A DNA stretch of 56,628 bases from assembly GCF_918698095.1 (NCBI RefSeq), contig NZ_CAKKLY010000031.1, positions 1 through 56,628 on the forward strand, written 5' to 3'. Source of the DNA: Arthrobacter sp. Bi83. GTDB lineage: Bacteria; Actinomycetota; Actinomycetes; Actinomycetales; Micrococcaceae. The notes beneath the pieces were generated by a model, which was not told where the DNA came from, searched no databases, and worked only from the letters and a program-made list of their open reading frames with translations. This document shows, piece by piece, positions 33,368 through 42,388 of this stretch. The stretch's first letter is position 1. Each line of letters begins with the position of its first letter. The position numbers were made by a program, and so were the translations under genes.

Positions 33368-34738
33368 ATGACCCTCCACGCCACTGAACCCAACGCCGCT
33401 TCTTCCACGGCCGCGGTGTCCGCAACTGACGCGGTCCTCGACCCCGAAGAGACCATGTCCCGGGACCAGATCGAAGCGCTCCAGCTCGGCCGCCTGCAGC
33501 ACACGGTGGCGTACGCCTACGACCGCGTGCCGCTGTACAAGCGCAAGTTCGACGACGCCGGCATCCACCCCACGGACCTCCGCGAACTGTCAGACCTCGG
33601 CAACTTCCCCTTCACCACCAAGGAGGACCTGCGCCAGGAGTACCCGTTCGGCATGTTCGCCGTGCCGCAGAGCGAAGTGGCCCGCGTGCACGCAAGCTCG
33701 GGCACCACCGGCCGGCCCACCGTCGTCGGCTACACCAAGAAGGACCTGGCCGACTGGGCCAAGCTCGTGGCCCGCTGCCTCCGCGCCTCCGGCGTCCGGC
33801 CAGGCATGAAGGTCCACAATGCCTACGGCTACGGCCTGTTCACCGGCGGCCTCGGCGCGCATGCCGGCGCCGAAGCCCTCGGCTGCACCGTCATTCCGAT
33901 GTCCGGCGGGCAGACCGAGCGCCAGATCCAGCTCATCCAGGACTTTGAGCCGGATGTCATCCTGGCCACGCCCACGTATCTGCTCACCATCGCGGACGCC
34001 ATGGCGCACATGGGCATCGACCCCACCTCGACCTCACTGAAGTATGCCGTGCTCGGTGCGGAACCGTGGACCCAGGAGATGCGGCACGAACTGGAAGTCG
34101 CCATGAACATCAAGGCCTGTGACATCTACGGGCTCTCGGAGGTCATGGGCCCGGGCGTGGCCGGTGAATGCGTGGAGACGCAGGACGGCAGCCACATCTG
34201 GGAGGACCACTTCCGTCCGGAAATCATCGACCCCTTCAACCCCGCGCCCGGCAAGGAGAACGTACTTGGCGACGGCGAGCACGGCGAACTCGTCTTCACC
34301 TCGCTCACCAAGGAAGCGCTGCCGATCATCCGGTACCGCACCAAGGACCTCACCCGCCTGCTCCCCGGCACTGCCCGCCCGGGACACCGACGGATGGGCC
34401 GCATCACAGGCCGCAGCGACGACATGATCATCCTCCGCGGCGTGAACTTGTTCCCGTCCCAGATCGAGGAAATCGCCCTGCGCATCCCCGAGCTCAGCCC
34501 GCACTTCCAGCTCGAACTGACGCGCCCCGAGGGCCAGCGCATGGACCAGCTGACCGTGAAGATTGAGCGCCGCGACAACGTCACGACGGAGCAAAGCACG
34601 ACTGCGGCCCGCGTCCTGCGCGAGCAGATCAAGATCCATGTGGGTTCTTCGTGCACGGTGGCCGTCGTGGATCCGGGTTCGCTGGAGCGTTCGAACGGCA
34701 AGCTGCGCCGGATTTACGACATGCGCCCGAAGGGGTGA
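33368..34738 (+). CDS. paaK: phenylacetate-CoA ligase
   Basis: ATP-dependent ligase that makes phenylacetyl-CoA, first step of aerobic phenylacetate degradation. 456 residues. The AMP-binding loop ASSGTTGRPTVVGYTKKDL, the acceptor-site YGLSEVMGPGVAGEC, the hinge YRTKDLTRLLPG and GRSDDMIILRGVNLFPSQIE are all conserved. AGAGGA precedes ATG 33368. Co-transcribed with paaI. A small GC-rich hairpin (34774-34788) lies between its stop and the convergent multicopper oxidase gene. Confidence 0.95.
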   Translation: MTLHATEPNAASSTAAVSATDAVLDPEETMSRDQIEALQLGRLQHTVAYAYDRVPLYKRKFDDAGIHPTDLRELSDLGNFPFTTKEDLRQEYPFGMFAVPQSEVARVHASSGTTGRPTVVGYTKKDLADWAKLVARCLRASGVRPGMKVHNAYGYGLFTGGLGAHAGAEALGCTVIPMSGGQTERQIQLIQDFEPDVILATPTYLLTIADAMAHMGIDPTSTSLKYAVLGAEPWTQEMRHELEVAMNIKACDIYGLSEVMGPGVAGECVETQDGSHIWEDHFRPEIIDPFNPAPGKENVLGDGEHGELVFTSLTKEALPIIRYRTKDLTRLLPGTARPGHRRMGRITGRSDDMIILRGVNLFPSQIEEIALRIPELSPHFQLELTRPEGQRMDQLTVKIERRDNVTTEQSTTAARVLREQIKIHVGSSCTVAVVDPGSLERSNGKLRRIYDMRPKG

Positions 34739-34843
34739 GCCTACGGGCTGCCCCGGCTACCACGCATATCCGTCCCCGGCACCCGGGGCCCATCTGCTCG
34801 ACGCGCCCCGGCCGAGCGGCTTGCCGCCGGCGGCATGCGGCCC

Positions 34844-37033
34844 TCAGGGTGTGATCTCCCAGCCGAACATCATGGCGTGGTCCTCGTGCGCCAGGTTGTG
34901 GCAGTGCGCCACGTACGGTCCCACGAAGTCCCGGAATCCCCGGTAGATGATCACCGACTCGCCAGGGTCAAGCGCTGTCAGGTCTTCCTTCGAGGCGTCA
35001 TCGGGATGTCCTGGATCTACTGTGCGGCTCACGTCCTTACCATTGCGTATGACGGTCCGGTGCTCCTCCATGTGCAGGTGGAACGGGTGCACCCAGCCAC
35101 CGCCGCCATTGCGGACCTCCCAAAGGTTGAAGCTGCCCTTCTTTTGCTGGGCCAGGGGCGAACGGCCCGCCCTGTTCTTCAGGCTCGTCGCCACCCTTGC
35201 AGGGTCGAAGGGTTTGCCGTTGATGAGCCACTCGGTCTCCCCGCCCGCGCTGCCGCGCTTCACCTCGAAGATCAGCCGGTTGTCCAGCATGCTCTGCCAG
35301 TTGCTCGGCAACGGCGGAAGCGGACGGAGCGCTGTGGGGATCAGGCTGTCATCCGGCGCGGTATCGCCAATCACGAACTTGAGCACCGGCACTTTGTACT
35401 TCGGGTCGGGGAAGAACCGGGACGAGTTGGACCACATCCGCCCGTTGGGCATCTTCATGACGTTGGTCAGGTAGACGACGTCGCCCTTGGTGGTCGGCGT
35501 GCCGTCCTGGTACCTGGTGAAATCAACGATCACCTCGCGGCGCTTGGCGGGCCACAGTTCAAATGAGTCCCGCTTGAGCGGGAACGGCAGGAGTCCGCCG
35601 TCCGAGGCAATCTGGGTGAACTGCATGCACTGCTGGCCGTCCTCGATCCGGTACTGGCCCTGTAGCTCGTCATCCTCGTAGCCAAGCGACGCCGACGACT
35701 TGGGTCCCTTGGTCGAGCTCATCAGTTTGAACTCGTAGATCCGTGCAATGGAGGCGTCCAGGAACCGGAAACGGTACTTGCGCCGCTTCACTTCCATCAC
35801 CGGGCTGGCCGTGCCGTTGACGGTGAAGATGTCGCCGACAAACCCGTGATTGGGGAAGTGCTTGTAGAAGGTCTTGCCCCACCACTCCGGGTGCTTCGCC
35901 GGGTTCTTCGCGGCCGGGAACTCGCCCTGCACATCGTGGATGTCCTTGTGGGTGGTCACGCCGTCGTCGAGCCGGCAGTCGTAGAAGGCCAGCGGGACGT
36001 CGTAGTCCACGTCGAAGGATCCGTCCGGGTTGTCCTTCCGGACGCCCGGTAGGCGCAGCCCCTTCCGCTCGTCCCCCATGTCCATGCCGTTCTTCGGGTC
36101 ATAGATCGGGTACAGCCCCACCATGCCCTTGTAAACATTTGAACCTGTGTGGTCCATGCGGTGGTCGTGGAACCAGAAGAAACTCTGCTTCTCGCGGTCA
36201 TCTCCACCGGCGGGCCAGTTCAGATACAGGTTGTCGACGAACATCTGCGGCCTGAAGCCTGGGTGCCTCGGCCCGGACACCATCGAGTAGTGCGGGTTGC
36301 CGTCGCTTTCCGGTGCCGTGTGGCCGTTGTGCAGGTGGGTCAGGAAGGACAAGTCCGGGGAACCGAAGTCCTGGCGGTCCAGGTTCAGCGGGTTCTCATC
36401 AAGGTGGTTCTCGAAGCGGACCAGGACCGGCCTGCCGTATTCCGCGTTGATCATGGGCCCGGGGAAGGTCCCGTTGAAGCTGTAGATCGTGCTGAGCGGC
36501 AAGGTCCGTTTCGTGCCCGCGGGGAAGGTCCTGCGGGATGAATCGAACGAGACCGTCGGGCGGCCGTCCGAGTCAATCGGCAGGACTTGGGAGGTGGTGA
36601 ACGCGTGAGTCCGAACCAGCACGTCGATCTTGTAGACGATCGGGTCCGGCTCGCCGAATTGGCTCGGCCAGACCTGGTGCTGCTCATTGCCCAAGGAGTT
36701 CTGCTGGCCCGGTCCCGGTCCCGGCGGATTCCGCCAGGCGCTGAACACCGATTTCGGCACCGGGGCCAGCGCCTTCGGGATCGGCAGCGGGTCGCTGAAC
36801 GGCGAGATGATCAGCGGGCTCGTGGGGAACTTTTCGATGTAGAAAATTACGTCACCAAGCGCTGTGGACGTGGCGGCGAAGGCGCCGTCAGCCGAAAGCA
36901 GCCCCCTCCGGGCCAGCAGCGGACTGGCCCAGGCCTGTGCGGCCACGAGTGCCGCTCCGGCTCCTCCGGCGGCACCTAAGCGGAGAAGTGCGCGGCGTGC
37001 GAGCCCGCGGGTGTTTGCAGATTCTTCAGACAT
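34844..37033 (-). CDS. multicopper oxidase, Tat-exported (phenoxazinone synthase/CotA-like)
   Basis: 729-residue oxidase with four copper-binding blocks: HLHNGH (FLTHLHNGHTAPESDG), HDHRMDHT (FFWFHDHRMDHTGSN), HPFHLHMEEH and HCHNLAHEDHAMM. The N-terminus has a twin-arginine signal (ARRALLRLGAAGGAGAALVA), so the folded copper protein is exported. Length and the long spacing between blocks resemble CotA/phenoxazinone synthase rather than small laccases. AAGGAGG is 8 nt before ATG 37033. It may oxidise phenols or metals; the substrate is unproven. It diverges from paaR. Confidence 0.92.
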   Translation of the reverse strand: MSEESANTRGLARRALLRLGAAGGAGAALVAAQAWASPLLARRGLLSADGAFAATSTALGDVIFYIEKFPTSPLIISPFSDPLPIPKALAPVPKSVFSAWRNPPGPGPGQQNSLGNEQHQVWPSQFGEPDPIVYKIDVLVRTHAFTTSQVLPIDSDGRPTVSFDSSRRTFPAGTKRTLPLSTIYSFNGTFPGPMINAEYGRPVLVRFENHLDENPLNLDRQDFGSPDLSFLTHLHNGHTAPESDGNPHYSMVSGPRHPGFRPQMFVDNLYLNWPAGGDDREKQSFFWFHDHRMDHTGSNVYKGMVGLYPIYDPKNGMDMGDERKGLRLPGVRKDNPDGSFDVDYDVPLAFYDCRLDDGVTTHKDIHDVQGEFPAAKNPAKHPEWWGKTFYKHFPNHGFVGDIFTVNGTASPVMEVKRRKYRFRFLDASIARIYEFKLMSSTKGPKSSASLGYEDDELQGQYRIEDGQQCMQFTQIASDGGLLPFPLKRDSFELWPAKRREVIVDFTRYQDGTPTTKGDVVYLTNVMKMPNGRMWSNSSRFFPDPKYKVPVLKFVIGDTAPDDSLIPTALRPLPPLPSNWQSMLDNRLIFEVKRGSAGGETEWLINGKPFDPARVATSLKNRAGRSPLAQQKKGSFNLWEVRNGGGGWVHPFHLHMEEHRTVIRNGKDVSRTVDPGHPDDASKEDLTALDPGESVIIYRGFRDFVGPYVAHCHNLAHEDHAMMFGWEITP

Positions 37034-37345
37034 GGTCTGCGCCTCCTTGGCGTGGGGGCGCAACCCAACTCAGCCGCCCCGGTCGTCATGTGTGGTTACG
37101 AGACCGAATCTTGACCACCAGGACCTCCTTGTCCTCTGTGGATCAGCTTTTCTGCGGCGATTCCCCTGGCGACAACTGTGGGTTTGCAACCTTGCGAAAA
37201 GCTGGTGCTCTTTTGGTGCAGACCCTCCGATCTGGCGGTCTGCCGATCGGCCGAACTCGGGACCCGCGCGAACATGCGGGTTGGCCAGCGCATTTTGTTT
37301 TCGCCCGTGCTTGGATTACCGAACGTTCATGAGAAAATAGCCGGT
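37034..37345. other. 312-bp divergent intergenic region between the oxidase gene and paaR
   Basis: Holds no convincing gene. A short hairpin ACCCGC/GCGGGT lies at 37262-37281, and the paaR promoter/operator fills the right end. No operator for the oxidase gene is recognised. Confidence 0.6.
37311..37339 (+). promoter_or_regulatory. paaR promoter with self-operator
   Basis: TTGGAT (37311-37316) and a weak -10 AAAATA (37334-37339) are 17 nt apart, and the -10 ends 6 nt before ATG 37346. The half-site TTACCGAACGTTCAT (37316-37330) lies between them, so the regulator would block its own promoter. Confidence 0.6.
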
Positions 37346-37951
37346 ATGCCCAGTACAGCAGCACCCACAAAGCGCGGCCGCCCCGGATACGACCAGCAAT
37401 CAGTGCTGCTGATCGCCGTCGACGTCTTCAACCGTCACGGCTACGATGCCACGTCCATGGGCATCCTCGCCGAGAACCTGGGCATCTCAAAGTCCGCAAT
37501 CTACCACCACGTGCCGTCCAAGGGCGATCTCCTGAAACTCGCCCTGGACCACGCCCTCGGCGGCCTCGAGGCCATCCTGGACGAACCGGGGGCCACTTCG
37601 GGCGCCGCCGATGCGCGCCTGGAGTTCGTGCTGCGCCAGACCATTGCCGTCCTGGTGGACCGCCTGCCGTTCGTCACGCTGCTGCTCCGGCTGCGCGGCA
37701 ACACGGACATCGAGCGGAACGCAATGGAACGCCGGCGGGCCTTTGACCACAAAGTGGCTGGCTTGATTTCCGCGGCCCGGGACGAGGGATCGCTGCGCCA
37801 GGACATCGATCCCCGCACCGTGACCCGGCTGCTGTTCGGCACTATTAACTCGATCGTGGAATGGTACAAGCCGGGCGGCTCGCTTTCGCCGGAAAAGCTC
37901 GCCGACGACGTCATCACCATGGTGTTCGACGGCCTCCACGCCAAGGCCTGA
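37346..37951 (+). CDS. paaR: TetR-family regulator, probable phenylacetate repressor
   Basis: 201 residues. N-terminal TetR DNA-binding domain (QQSVLLIAVDVFNRHGYDAT, then the helix-turn-helix MGILAENLGISKSAIYHHV with SKGDLL) and a C-terminal ligand-binding helical domain. In actinobacteria PaaR-type TetR proteins repress paa genes and release DNA on binding phenylacetyl-CoA. Here the same palindrome occurs before this gene and three paa-type units, which supports that role. Start ATG 37346 has no SD; a leaderless mRNA is likely. Ligand identity is inferred. Confidence 0.85.
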   Translation: MPSTAAPTKRGRPGYDQQSVLLIAVDVFNRHGYDATSMGILAENLGISKSAIYHHVPSKGDLLKLALDHALGGLEAILDEPGATSGAADARLEFVLRQTIAVLVDRLPFVTLLLRLRGNTDIERNAMERRRAFDHKVAGLISAARDEGSLRQDIDPRTVTRLLFGTINSIVEWYKPGGSLSPEKLADDVITMVFDGLHAKA

Positions 37952-38008
37952 CGCAGGGCAACGAAATAGCCGTTGACGCCGGCTCGCCGCCGCGCCCACG
38001 CTAAAGGC

Positions 38009-38839
38009 ATGGCCACCAAGGTATCCGAAGTCCTCTTCGCCGTCTTTCCCGAGTTGCGCTACCAGCCCACCACCAAGAGGGTCCGCGCGGGCATTGACGG
38101 AAGTCCCGTCGTCGACACCCAGGACGCGCTCCTGGTGTGGGAGCCGAAGCGCGTCACCCCGGTGTATGCCGTTCCGGAGAAGGACCTCCTGGCCAGGCTC
38201 CGGCGCCCCGAATCGGAGGACGGCACCGTCGAGGAACACCCGTTTGCCTGGTCATCCAGCGGGCAGACAGGGCTGGATCCGCGGACAGGGTTCCGGCGGC
38301 ACACCACCCCGGGTGAGGAGCTGGACGTCATAGCATCGGCGTACATACTCCCCCGCGCCGCTTTCCGCCCGTCCGATGCCGACCTGGACGGCTACGTGGT
38401 GCTGGATTTTGCGGCATTCCACTGGCTGGAGGACCAAGAGGAAATTATCGGCCACCCGCGCGACCCCTTCCACCGGGTGGATATACGGGCCACGCTCCGG
38501 CGCGTGGAAATATCGCTCGACGGCGTGAAACTCGCCGACACGGTCGGCGCCCAGCTGCTGTATGAAACCATGCTGCCGGTCCGCTACTACCTCCCGCCAG
38601 CGGACGTCCGGCTGGACCTGCTGGATGCTAGCTCGCACAGGACTGTCTGCCCGTACAAGGGTGAGGCGAAGTACTGGAGCTTCCCGGAGTCGGACCGCGG
38701 CCGGAACGTGGCCTGGGCCTACGATTCACGGTTTATCGACGCCAGCCAGATCCACGGACTGGTCTGCTTCTTCAACGAGCGCGTGGATGTTGCCGTCGAT
38801 GGCGAACTGCAGGAGCACCCCGTCACGCCCTGGTCCTGA
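38009..38839 (+). CDS. DUF427 domain protein (two copies)
   Basis: 276-residue soluble protein with two DUF427-like halves: VRAGIDGSPVVDTQDALLVWEPKRVTPVYAVPEKDL and VEISLDGVKLADTVGAQLLYETMLPVRYYLPPADV. DUF427 proteins are small beta-rich folds widespread in actinobacteria, function unknown. The CPYKGEAKYWSF segment is the best-conserved family mark. ATG 38009 lacks a well-spaced SD; CACGCT sits 6 nt upstream, a near match to the leaderless -10. A 32-nt repeat cluster follows the stop. Confidence 0.9.
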   Translation: MATKVSEVLFAVFPELRYQPTTKRVRAGIDGSPVVDTQDALLVWEPKRVTPVYAVPEKDLLARLRRPESEDGTVEEHPFAWSSSGQTGLDPRTGFRRHTTPGEELDVIASAYILPRAAFRPSDADLDGYVVLDFAAFHWLEDQEEIIGHPRDPFHRVDIRATLRRVEISLDGVKLADTVGAQLLYETMLPVRYYLPPADVRLDLLDASSHRTVCPYKGEAKYWSFPESDRGRNVAWAYDSRFIDASQIHGLVCFFNERVDVAVDGELQEHPVTPWS

Positions 38840-38844
38840 ACCCC

Positions 38845-38940
38845 AACCCTCTCTCACTTCCTGCGCCCAAAAACCGAACCCTCCCTCGCATCCTGCGCCC
38901 AAAAACCGAACCCTCCCTCACTGGGTGAGGAAGGGTTCGG
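38845..38940. repeat. intergenic repeat cluster A (3 x 32 nt, last one palindromic)
   Basis: Units at 38845-38876, 38877-38908 and 38909-38940. The first two share AACCCT...CTGCGCCCAAAAACCG. The third folds back: CCGAACCCTCCCTCAC (38906-38921) pairs with 38925-38940 at 15 of 16 positions around a TGG loop. It lies between the convergent DUF427 and glyoxalase-fold genes, where it can act as a terminator. Confidence 0.85.
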
Positions 38941-38968
38941 AAAAGCTGCGAACGGTGCGGGGGAACGG

Positions 38969-39376
38969 TCAGAGCTGGTATTCAGCCTGGGTGCCGAGCC
39001 TCTCGTGAACGCAGAGGATGTTGTTTTCGGTGTCCATGAACCAGGCGCACTTCTCGGCGTCTGTTGAACAGATATGGTTCTCGGTCTTGAGATCCGGGAG
39101 GTCATAGTCCTGGAACCGAACGCCCTTGGACTCCATGTCCTGGACGGTCCGTTCAATGTCACTAACCTCGAAACTCAAGGTGGTGTGATCAGAGTGTTTG
39201 CCGTCTCTGACCTCCATCAGCTGCAGCATCGGGCCGCCTTCGCTGCCGAACAATTCGCTTCCGTCATCTGCCAAGCCGCGATGAGGGAGTCCGAGTGTTT
39301 CCGCGTAGAAACGACGGGCGCGCTCTCTGTCATCGACGGGCAGGACGGTTGTGGCTGTGTTTAGTACTAGGGTCAT
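38969..39376 (-). CDS. VOC (glyoxalase/bleomycin resistance) superfamily protein
   Basis: 135 residues, one VOC domain: NTATTVLPVDDRERARRFYAETLGLP, MLQLMEVRDGKHSDHTTLSFEV and DTENNILCVHE with the terminal metal-ligand glutamate. Substrate unknown (dioxygenase, isomerase or resistance). GGAGG lies 7 nt before ATG 39376, so longer upstream frames are not needed. Clusters of the same palindromic repeat lie on both sides of the gene. Confidence 0.9.
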   Translation of the reverse strand: MTLVLNTATTVLPVDDRERARRFYAETLGLPHRGLADDGSELFGSEGGPMLQLMEVRDGKHSDHTTLSFEVSDIERTVQDMESKGVRFQDYDLPDLKTENHICSTDAEKCAWFMDTENNILCVHERLGTQAEYQL

Positions 39377-39465
39377 TTCGCCACCTCCTACGGAGGACAT
39401 TTTACGCCCGGCTGCCCGCGAAAGATCTCACGAAAACCCGGCGGGAACCGCTCCAGACGGCCTAA

Positions 39466-39604
39466 ACGCTCTCTCACTTCCCGCAGCCCAAACCGGACGC
39501 TCTCTCACTTCCCGCAGCCCAACGCCCACGCTCTCTCACTTGGGTGAGAGAGCGTCCGGGAAAAACCGACACGACGTGAGAGAGCGTCCGGGAAAAACCG
39601 GCGC
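39466..39604. repeat. intergenic repeat cluster B (31-32 nt units around a 12-bp palindrome)
   Basis: Left units at 39466-39496 and 39497-39527 begin ACGCTCTCTCACTTCCCGCA. The third starts the same way, then folds: ACGCTCTCTCAC (39528-39539) pairs perfectly with GTGAGAGAGCGT (39544-39555). Two right-arm units (39544-39575, 39576-39604) repeat GTGAGAGAGCGTCCGGG followed by AAAAACCG. Same design as cluster A, between paaZ and the glyoxalase-fold gene. Confidence 0.88.
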
Positions 39605-39619
39605 TACTTCTCCACCGGC

Positions 39620-41731
39620 CTACTTCTCCACGAGGGTGAGGACGTCGTAGGTGGCCACGATTTCGTCGTTCTGGTTGGTCAGGACGGCGTCCCAGGCCAC
39701 CTCGCCGTATTCGTCGGTCTCGCGAGGCGTGATCTTCTTGGCCGTGAGTGTGACGCGGATGGAGTCCCCGGCGGCCACGGGCGTGATGAAGCGCAGGTTC
39801 TCCAAGCCGTAGTTGGCCAGCACCGGGCCCGGCGCGGGCTCCACGAACAGCCCCGCGGCCCAGCTCAGCAGCAGGTAGCCGTGCGCCACGATGCCCGGGA
39901 AGAACGGGTTGGCTTCCGCGGCCTCCTGGTTGGTGTGGGCGTAGAAAGTATCGCCCGTGGAATTCGCGAAGGCCGTGATGTCCTCCAGCGAAACGTGGCG
40001 CAGCCCGGAGCGGACGGCGTCGCCGATCCGCAGGGTTTCAAGCGACTTGCGGAAAGGGTGCGTGCCCTCCGTTTCAACGGTGAAGTTGCGGTCCGCTCCG
40101 GTGTGCCAGACGCCCGTCACGGCGGTCAGCATGTTGGGCGAGCCTTGGATGGCGGTGCGCTGCATGTGGTGCATCACGGAGCGGATGCCGCCCAGTTCCT
40201 CGCCACCGCCGGCGCGGCCCGGCCCGCCGTGCACCAGATGCGGCACGGGAGAGCCGTGACCCGTGGAGCTGCGCGCGTCCTCACGGTTCAGCATCAGCAC
40301 ACGGCCGTGGTGGGCCGCGATGCCAGTGACCAGTTCCCGGGCCACAGCCGGATCATTGGTGCAGACCGAGGCGACGAGGGAGCCGCCGCCGCGGGCGGCG
40401 AGCCGGACGGCGTCGGGAAGGTCCTTGTACCCGATCACAGACGCAACCGGGCCGAACGCCTCCAGCGAGTGGACCTGTTCCGCCTCGGCATCGGCCCAGC
40501 TGAGCACCACCGGGGACATGAAGGCACCGCTGTCGACGACGCCCGTGGCACCATCAGCGCTGGTGACCGACGGCGAATCGAGAGTTCCGTACGCAAGCTC
40601 ACCGCCGGCGTCAAGCATGGACTGCACAGCGGCGCGGACGTCCCCGAGCTGCTCCAGCGAGGCGAGCGCGCCCATCGTGACACCTTCGGCGCGCGGGTCC
40701 CCGAGCACGACGCGCTGATCGACACGGGCGCCGATGGCGGAAATGACGGCGGGCACCAGCTCCTGCGGGACGATGGCGCGGCGGATCGAGGTGCACTTCT
40801 GGCCGGCCTTGACGGTCATTTCGGTGACGACGGACTTGACGAAGGCGTCGAACTCCGGGGTTCCTTCGACGGCGTCGGTGCCGAGGATGGCAGCGTTGAG
40901 GGAGTCGGTCTCGGAGGTGAAGCGGACACCGCCCTCGACCACGTTCCGGTGTGACTTCAGGGACTGGGCGGTGGATGCGGAGCCGGTGAAGGCCACGAGG
41001 TCGCGGTAGTCCAACACGTCCAGCAGTCCGCGGACCGAGCCTGAGATGAGCTGCAGCGAGCCCTTGGGCAGGATGTTGGATTCGATGATCGCCTTCACCA
41101 CGGCCGCGGCGACGTAGCCGGTGGGGGTGGCGGGCTTGACGATGGTGGGTACGCCGGCGATGAACGCGGGGGCGAGCTTTTCCAGCATGCCCCACACAGG
41201 GAAGTTGAAAGCGTTGATCTGGACGGCGACGCCCGGAATCCGCGTGTAGATGTGCTCCCCCGCGAACGAGCCGTCCTTGGACAGCACCTCCATGGGTCCG
41301 TCCACCACAACCTGCGAGTTGGGGAGTTCGCGCCGGCCCTTGGAGCCGAAGGTGAACAGCACGCCGATTCCGCCGTCGATGTCGATCATCGAGTCGATCT
41401 TGGTAGCGCCGGTCTGCGCGGAGAACGTGTAGAAGTGCTCGCGGCGGGCATTCAGGTACTGCGCGAGCTCCTTGAGCTTGAGAGCCCGCTGGTGGAAGGT
41501 CAGCTTGCCGAGTTCCGTCTGGCCGGTGGTGCGTCCGTAATCCACGACGGAGGCCAAGTCCAGTCCGTCCGTGCTCACCTTCGCTAGGATTTCCCCGGTG
41601 CTGGCGTCACGCACGGGGACAGCGGAAGCTGCCGAACCGGCGTCGGGAGTCCACCAGGAGTCCTGCACAAAACTGGGGACGGTCTCTACTGTGTCCAGGG
41701 TGGCCTCAGGAGCGGTAGCGGTTGTGGTCAT
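39620..41731 (-). CDS. paaZ: bifunctional oxepin-CoA hydrolase/aldehyde dehydrogenase
   Basis: 703-residue fusion that opens the oxepin-CoA ring and oxidises the aldehyde in phenylacetate degradation. N-terminal aldehyde dehydrogenase domain (INAFNFPVWGMLEKLAPAF, PASTGYV-type segment, catalytic Cys in GQKCTSIRRA) and C-terminal MaoC-like hydratase (SGLRHVSLEDITAFANSTGD, ANPFFPGIVAHGYLLLSWAAG). ATG 41731 has AAGGA upstream. Transcribed divergently from a hotdog thioesterase with a PaaR-type palindrome between them. PaaABCDE and PaaG, needed to supply its substrate, are not in the window. Confidence 0.94.
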   Translation of the reverse strand: MTTTATAPEATLDTVETVPSFVQDSWWTPDAGSAASAVPVRDASTGEILAKVSTDGLDLASVVDYGRTTGQTELGKLTFHQRALKLKELAQYLNARREHFYTFSAQTGATKIDSMIDIDGGIGVLFTFGSKGRRELPNSQVVVDGPMEVLSKDGSFAGEHIYTRIPGVAVQINAFNFPVWGMLEKLAPAFIAGVPTIVKPATPTGYVAAAVVKAIIESNILPKGSLQLISGSVRGLLDVLDYRDLVAFTGSASTAQSLKSHRNVVEGGVRFTSETDSLNAAILGTDAVEGTPEFDAFVKSVVTEMTVKAGQKCTSIRRAIVPQELVPAVISAIGARVDQRVVLGDPRAEGVTMGALASLEQLGDVRAAVQSMLDAGGELAYGTLDSPSVTSADGATGVVDSGAFMSPVVLSWADAEAEQVHSLEAFGPVASVIGYKDLPDAVRLAARGGGSLVASVCTNDPAVARELVTGIAAHHGRVLMLNREDARSSTGHGSPVPHLVHGGPGRAGGGEELGGIRSVMHHMQRTAIQGSPNMLTAVTGVWHTGADRNFTVETEGTHPFRKSLETLRIGDAVRSGLRHVSLEDITAFANSTGDTFYAHTNQEAAEANPFFPGIVAHGYLLLSWAAGLFVEPAPGPVLANYGLENLRFITPVAAGDSIRVTLTAKKITPRETDEYGEVAWDAVLTNQNDEIVATYDVLTLVEK

Positions 41732-41794
41732 CGTTGACGGGTCCTTCCAACGCGGAACAAACAAATCCGGGCAATCCGGCAATCCGGCCAGCGC

Positions 41795-41816
41795 ATTACT
41801 GACCGTCCGTTCGGTA
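41795..41816. promoter_or_regulatory. probable PaaR operator between paaZ and the thioesterase gene
   Basis: TTACTGACCG...CGTTCGGTAA, a 22-bp palindrome matching at 8 of 11 pairs, with the same outer arms as the sites before paaI, paaR and the thiolase operon. Placed to control both divergent genes. Confidence 0.7.
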
Positions 41817-41915
41817 ATATGTCTACAGTACATGAATGTGCCCCGCTGCACACTAAGAAGCGCTGCAGCCGAGCCGGGCCCCGGCAGGATCCGGCCACCG
41901 TTCTGAGGAGAGCAA

Positions 41916-42347
41916 ATGACGCCCGAGCACCGCGACGCAGACGTGCAGACCGCCGAGACGTGGAAGATCACCCTGGGTGAACTCGACGAGAAGATGGGCG
42001 TGAAAATCATCGAGGAATCCGTGGAACGCGTGGTAGCCACGATGCCCGTGGAGGGGAACCGCCAGTCGTTCGGCCTACTGCACGGCGGCGCATCCCTGGC
42101 TGTCGGCGAGGCCGTGGGGTCCTGGGCAGCGGTGATCCACGCCAGCACGCTGGGCAAGACGGCGGTGGGTGTTGACGTCTCCGCCACGCACCACAAGTCA
42201 GCCCGCAGCGGCCTCATCACCATCACGGCGACGCCGATCCACCTGGGCGGGACGCTCACCACCCATGAGGTGCTGATTACCAACGAGGCCGGCCAGCGGC
42301 TCTGCACGCTCCGGATCACCAACCTGCTGCTGGCCCGGAAGTCGTAG
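41916..42347 (+). CDS. hotdog-fold acyl-CoA thioesterase (PaaI-like)
   Basis: 143 residues: LGELDEKMGVKIIEES, the HGGASLAVGEAVGSWAA catalytic helix segment, GVDVSATHHKSARSG and the TTHEVLITNEAGQRLC strand. This pattern resembles the PaaI/DHNA-CoA thioesterase group; its shared operator with paaZ suggests a role in clearing phenylacetate-pathway CoA esters, but a menaquinone-pathway thioesterase is the alternative. GAGGAGAG lies just upstream of ATG 41916. Confidence 0.85.
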   Translation: MTPEHRDADVQTAETWKITLGELDEKMGVKIIEESVERVVATMPVEGNRQSFGLLHGGASLAVGEAVGSWAAVIHASTLGKTAVGVDVSATHHKSARSGLITITATPIHLGGTLTTHEVLITNEAGQRLCTLRITNLLLARKS

Positions 42348-42376
42348 CCGCCATGTGACCGTGATTCGTCCGCCGC

Positions 42377-42388
42377 TAGGCTGATCAG
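42377..42388 (+). promoter_or_regulatory. leaderless-type -10 box of the FetB-like gene
   Basis: TAGGCT at 42377-42382 ends 6 nt before GTG 42389. Confidence 0.55.

Noticed and set aside
34822..34835. TGCCGCCGGCGGCA palindrome before the oxidase stop
   Set aside because: No loop and no flanking features; likely chance in GC-rich sequence.
38845..39604. CRISPR-like interpretation of the 31-32 nt units
   Set aside because: The units are directly adjacent with no unique spacers, lie in two places, and end in a hairpin; there are no cas genes nearby.
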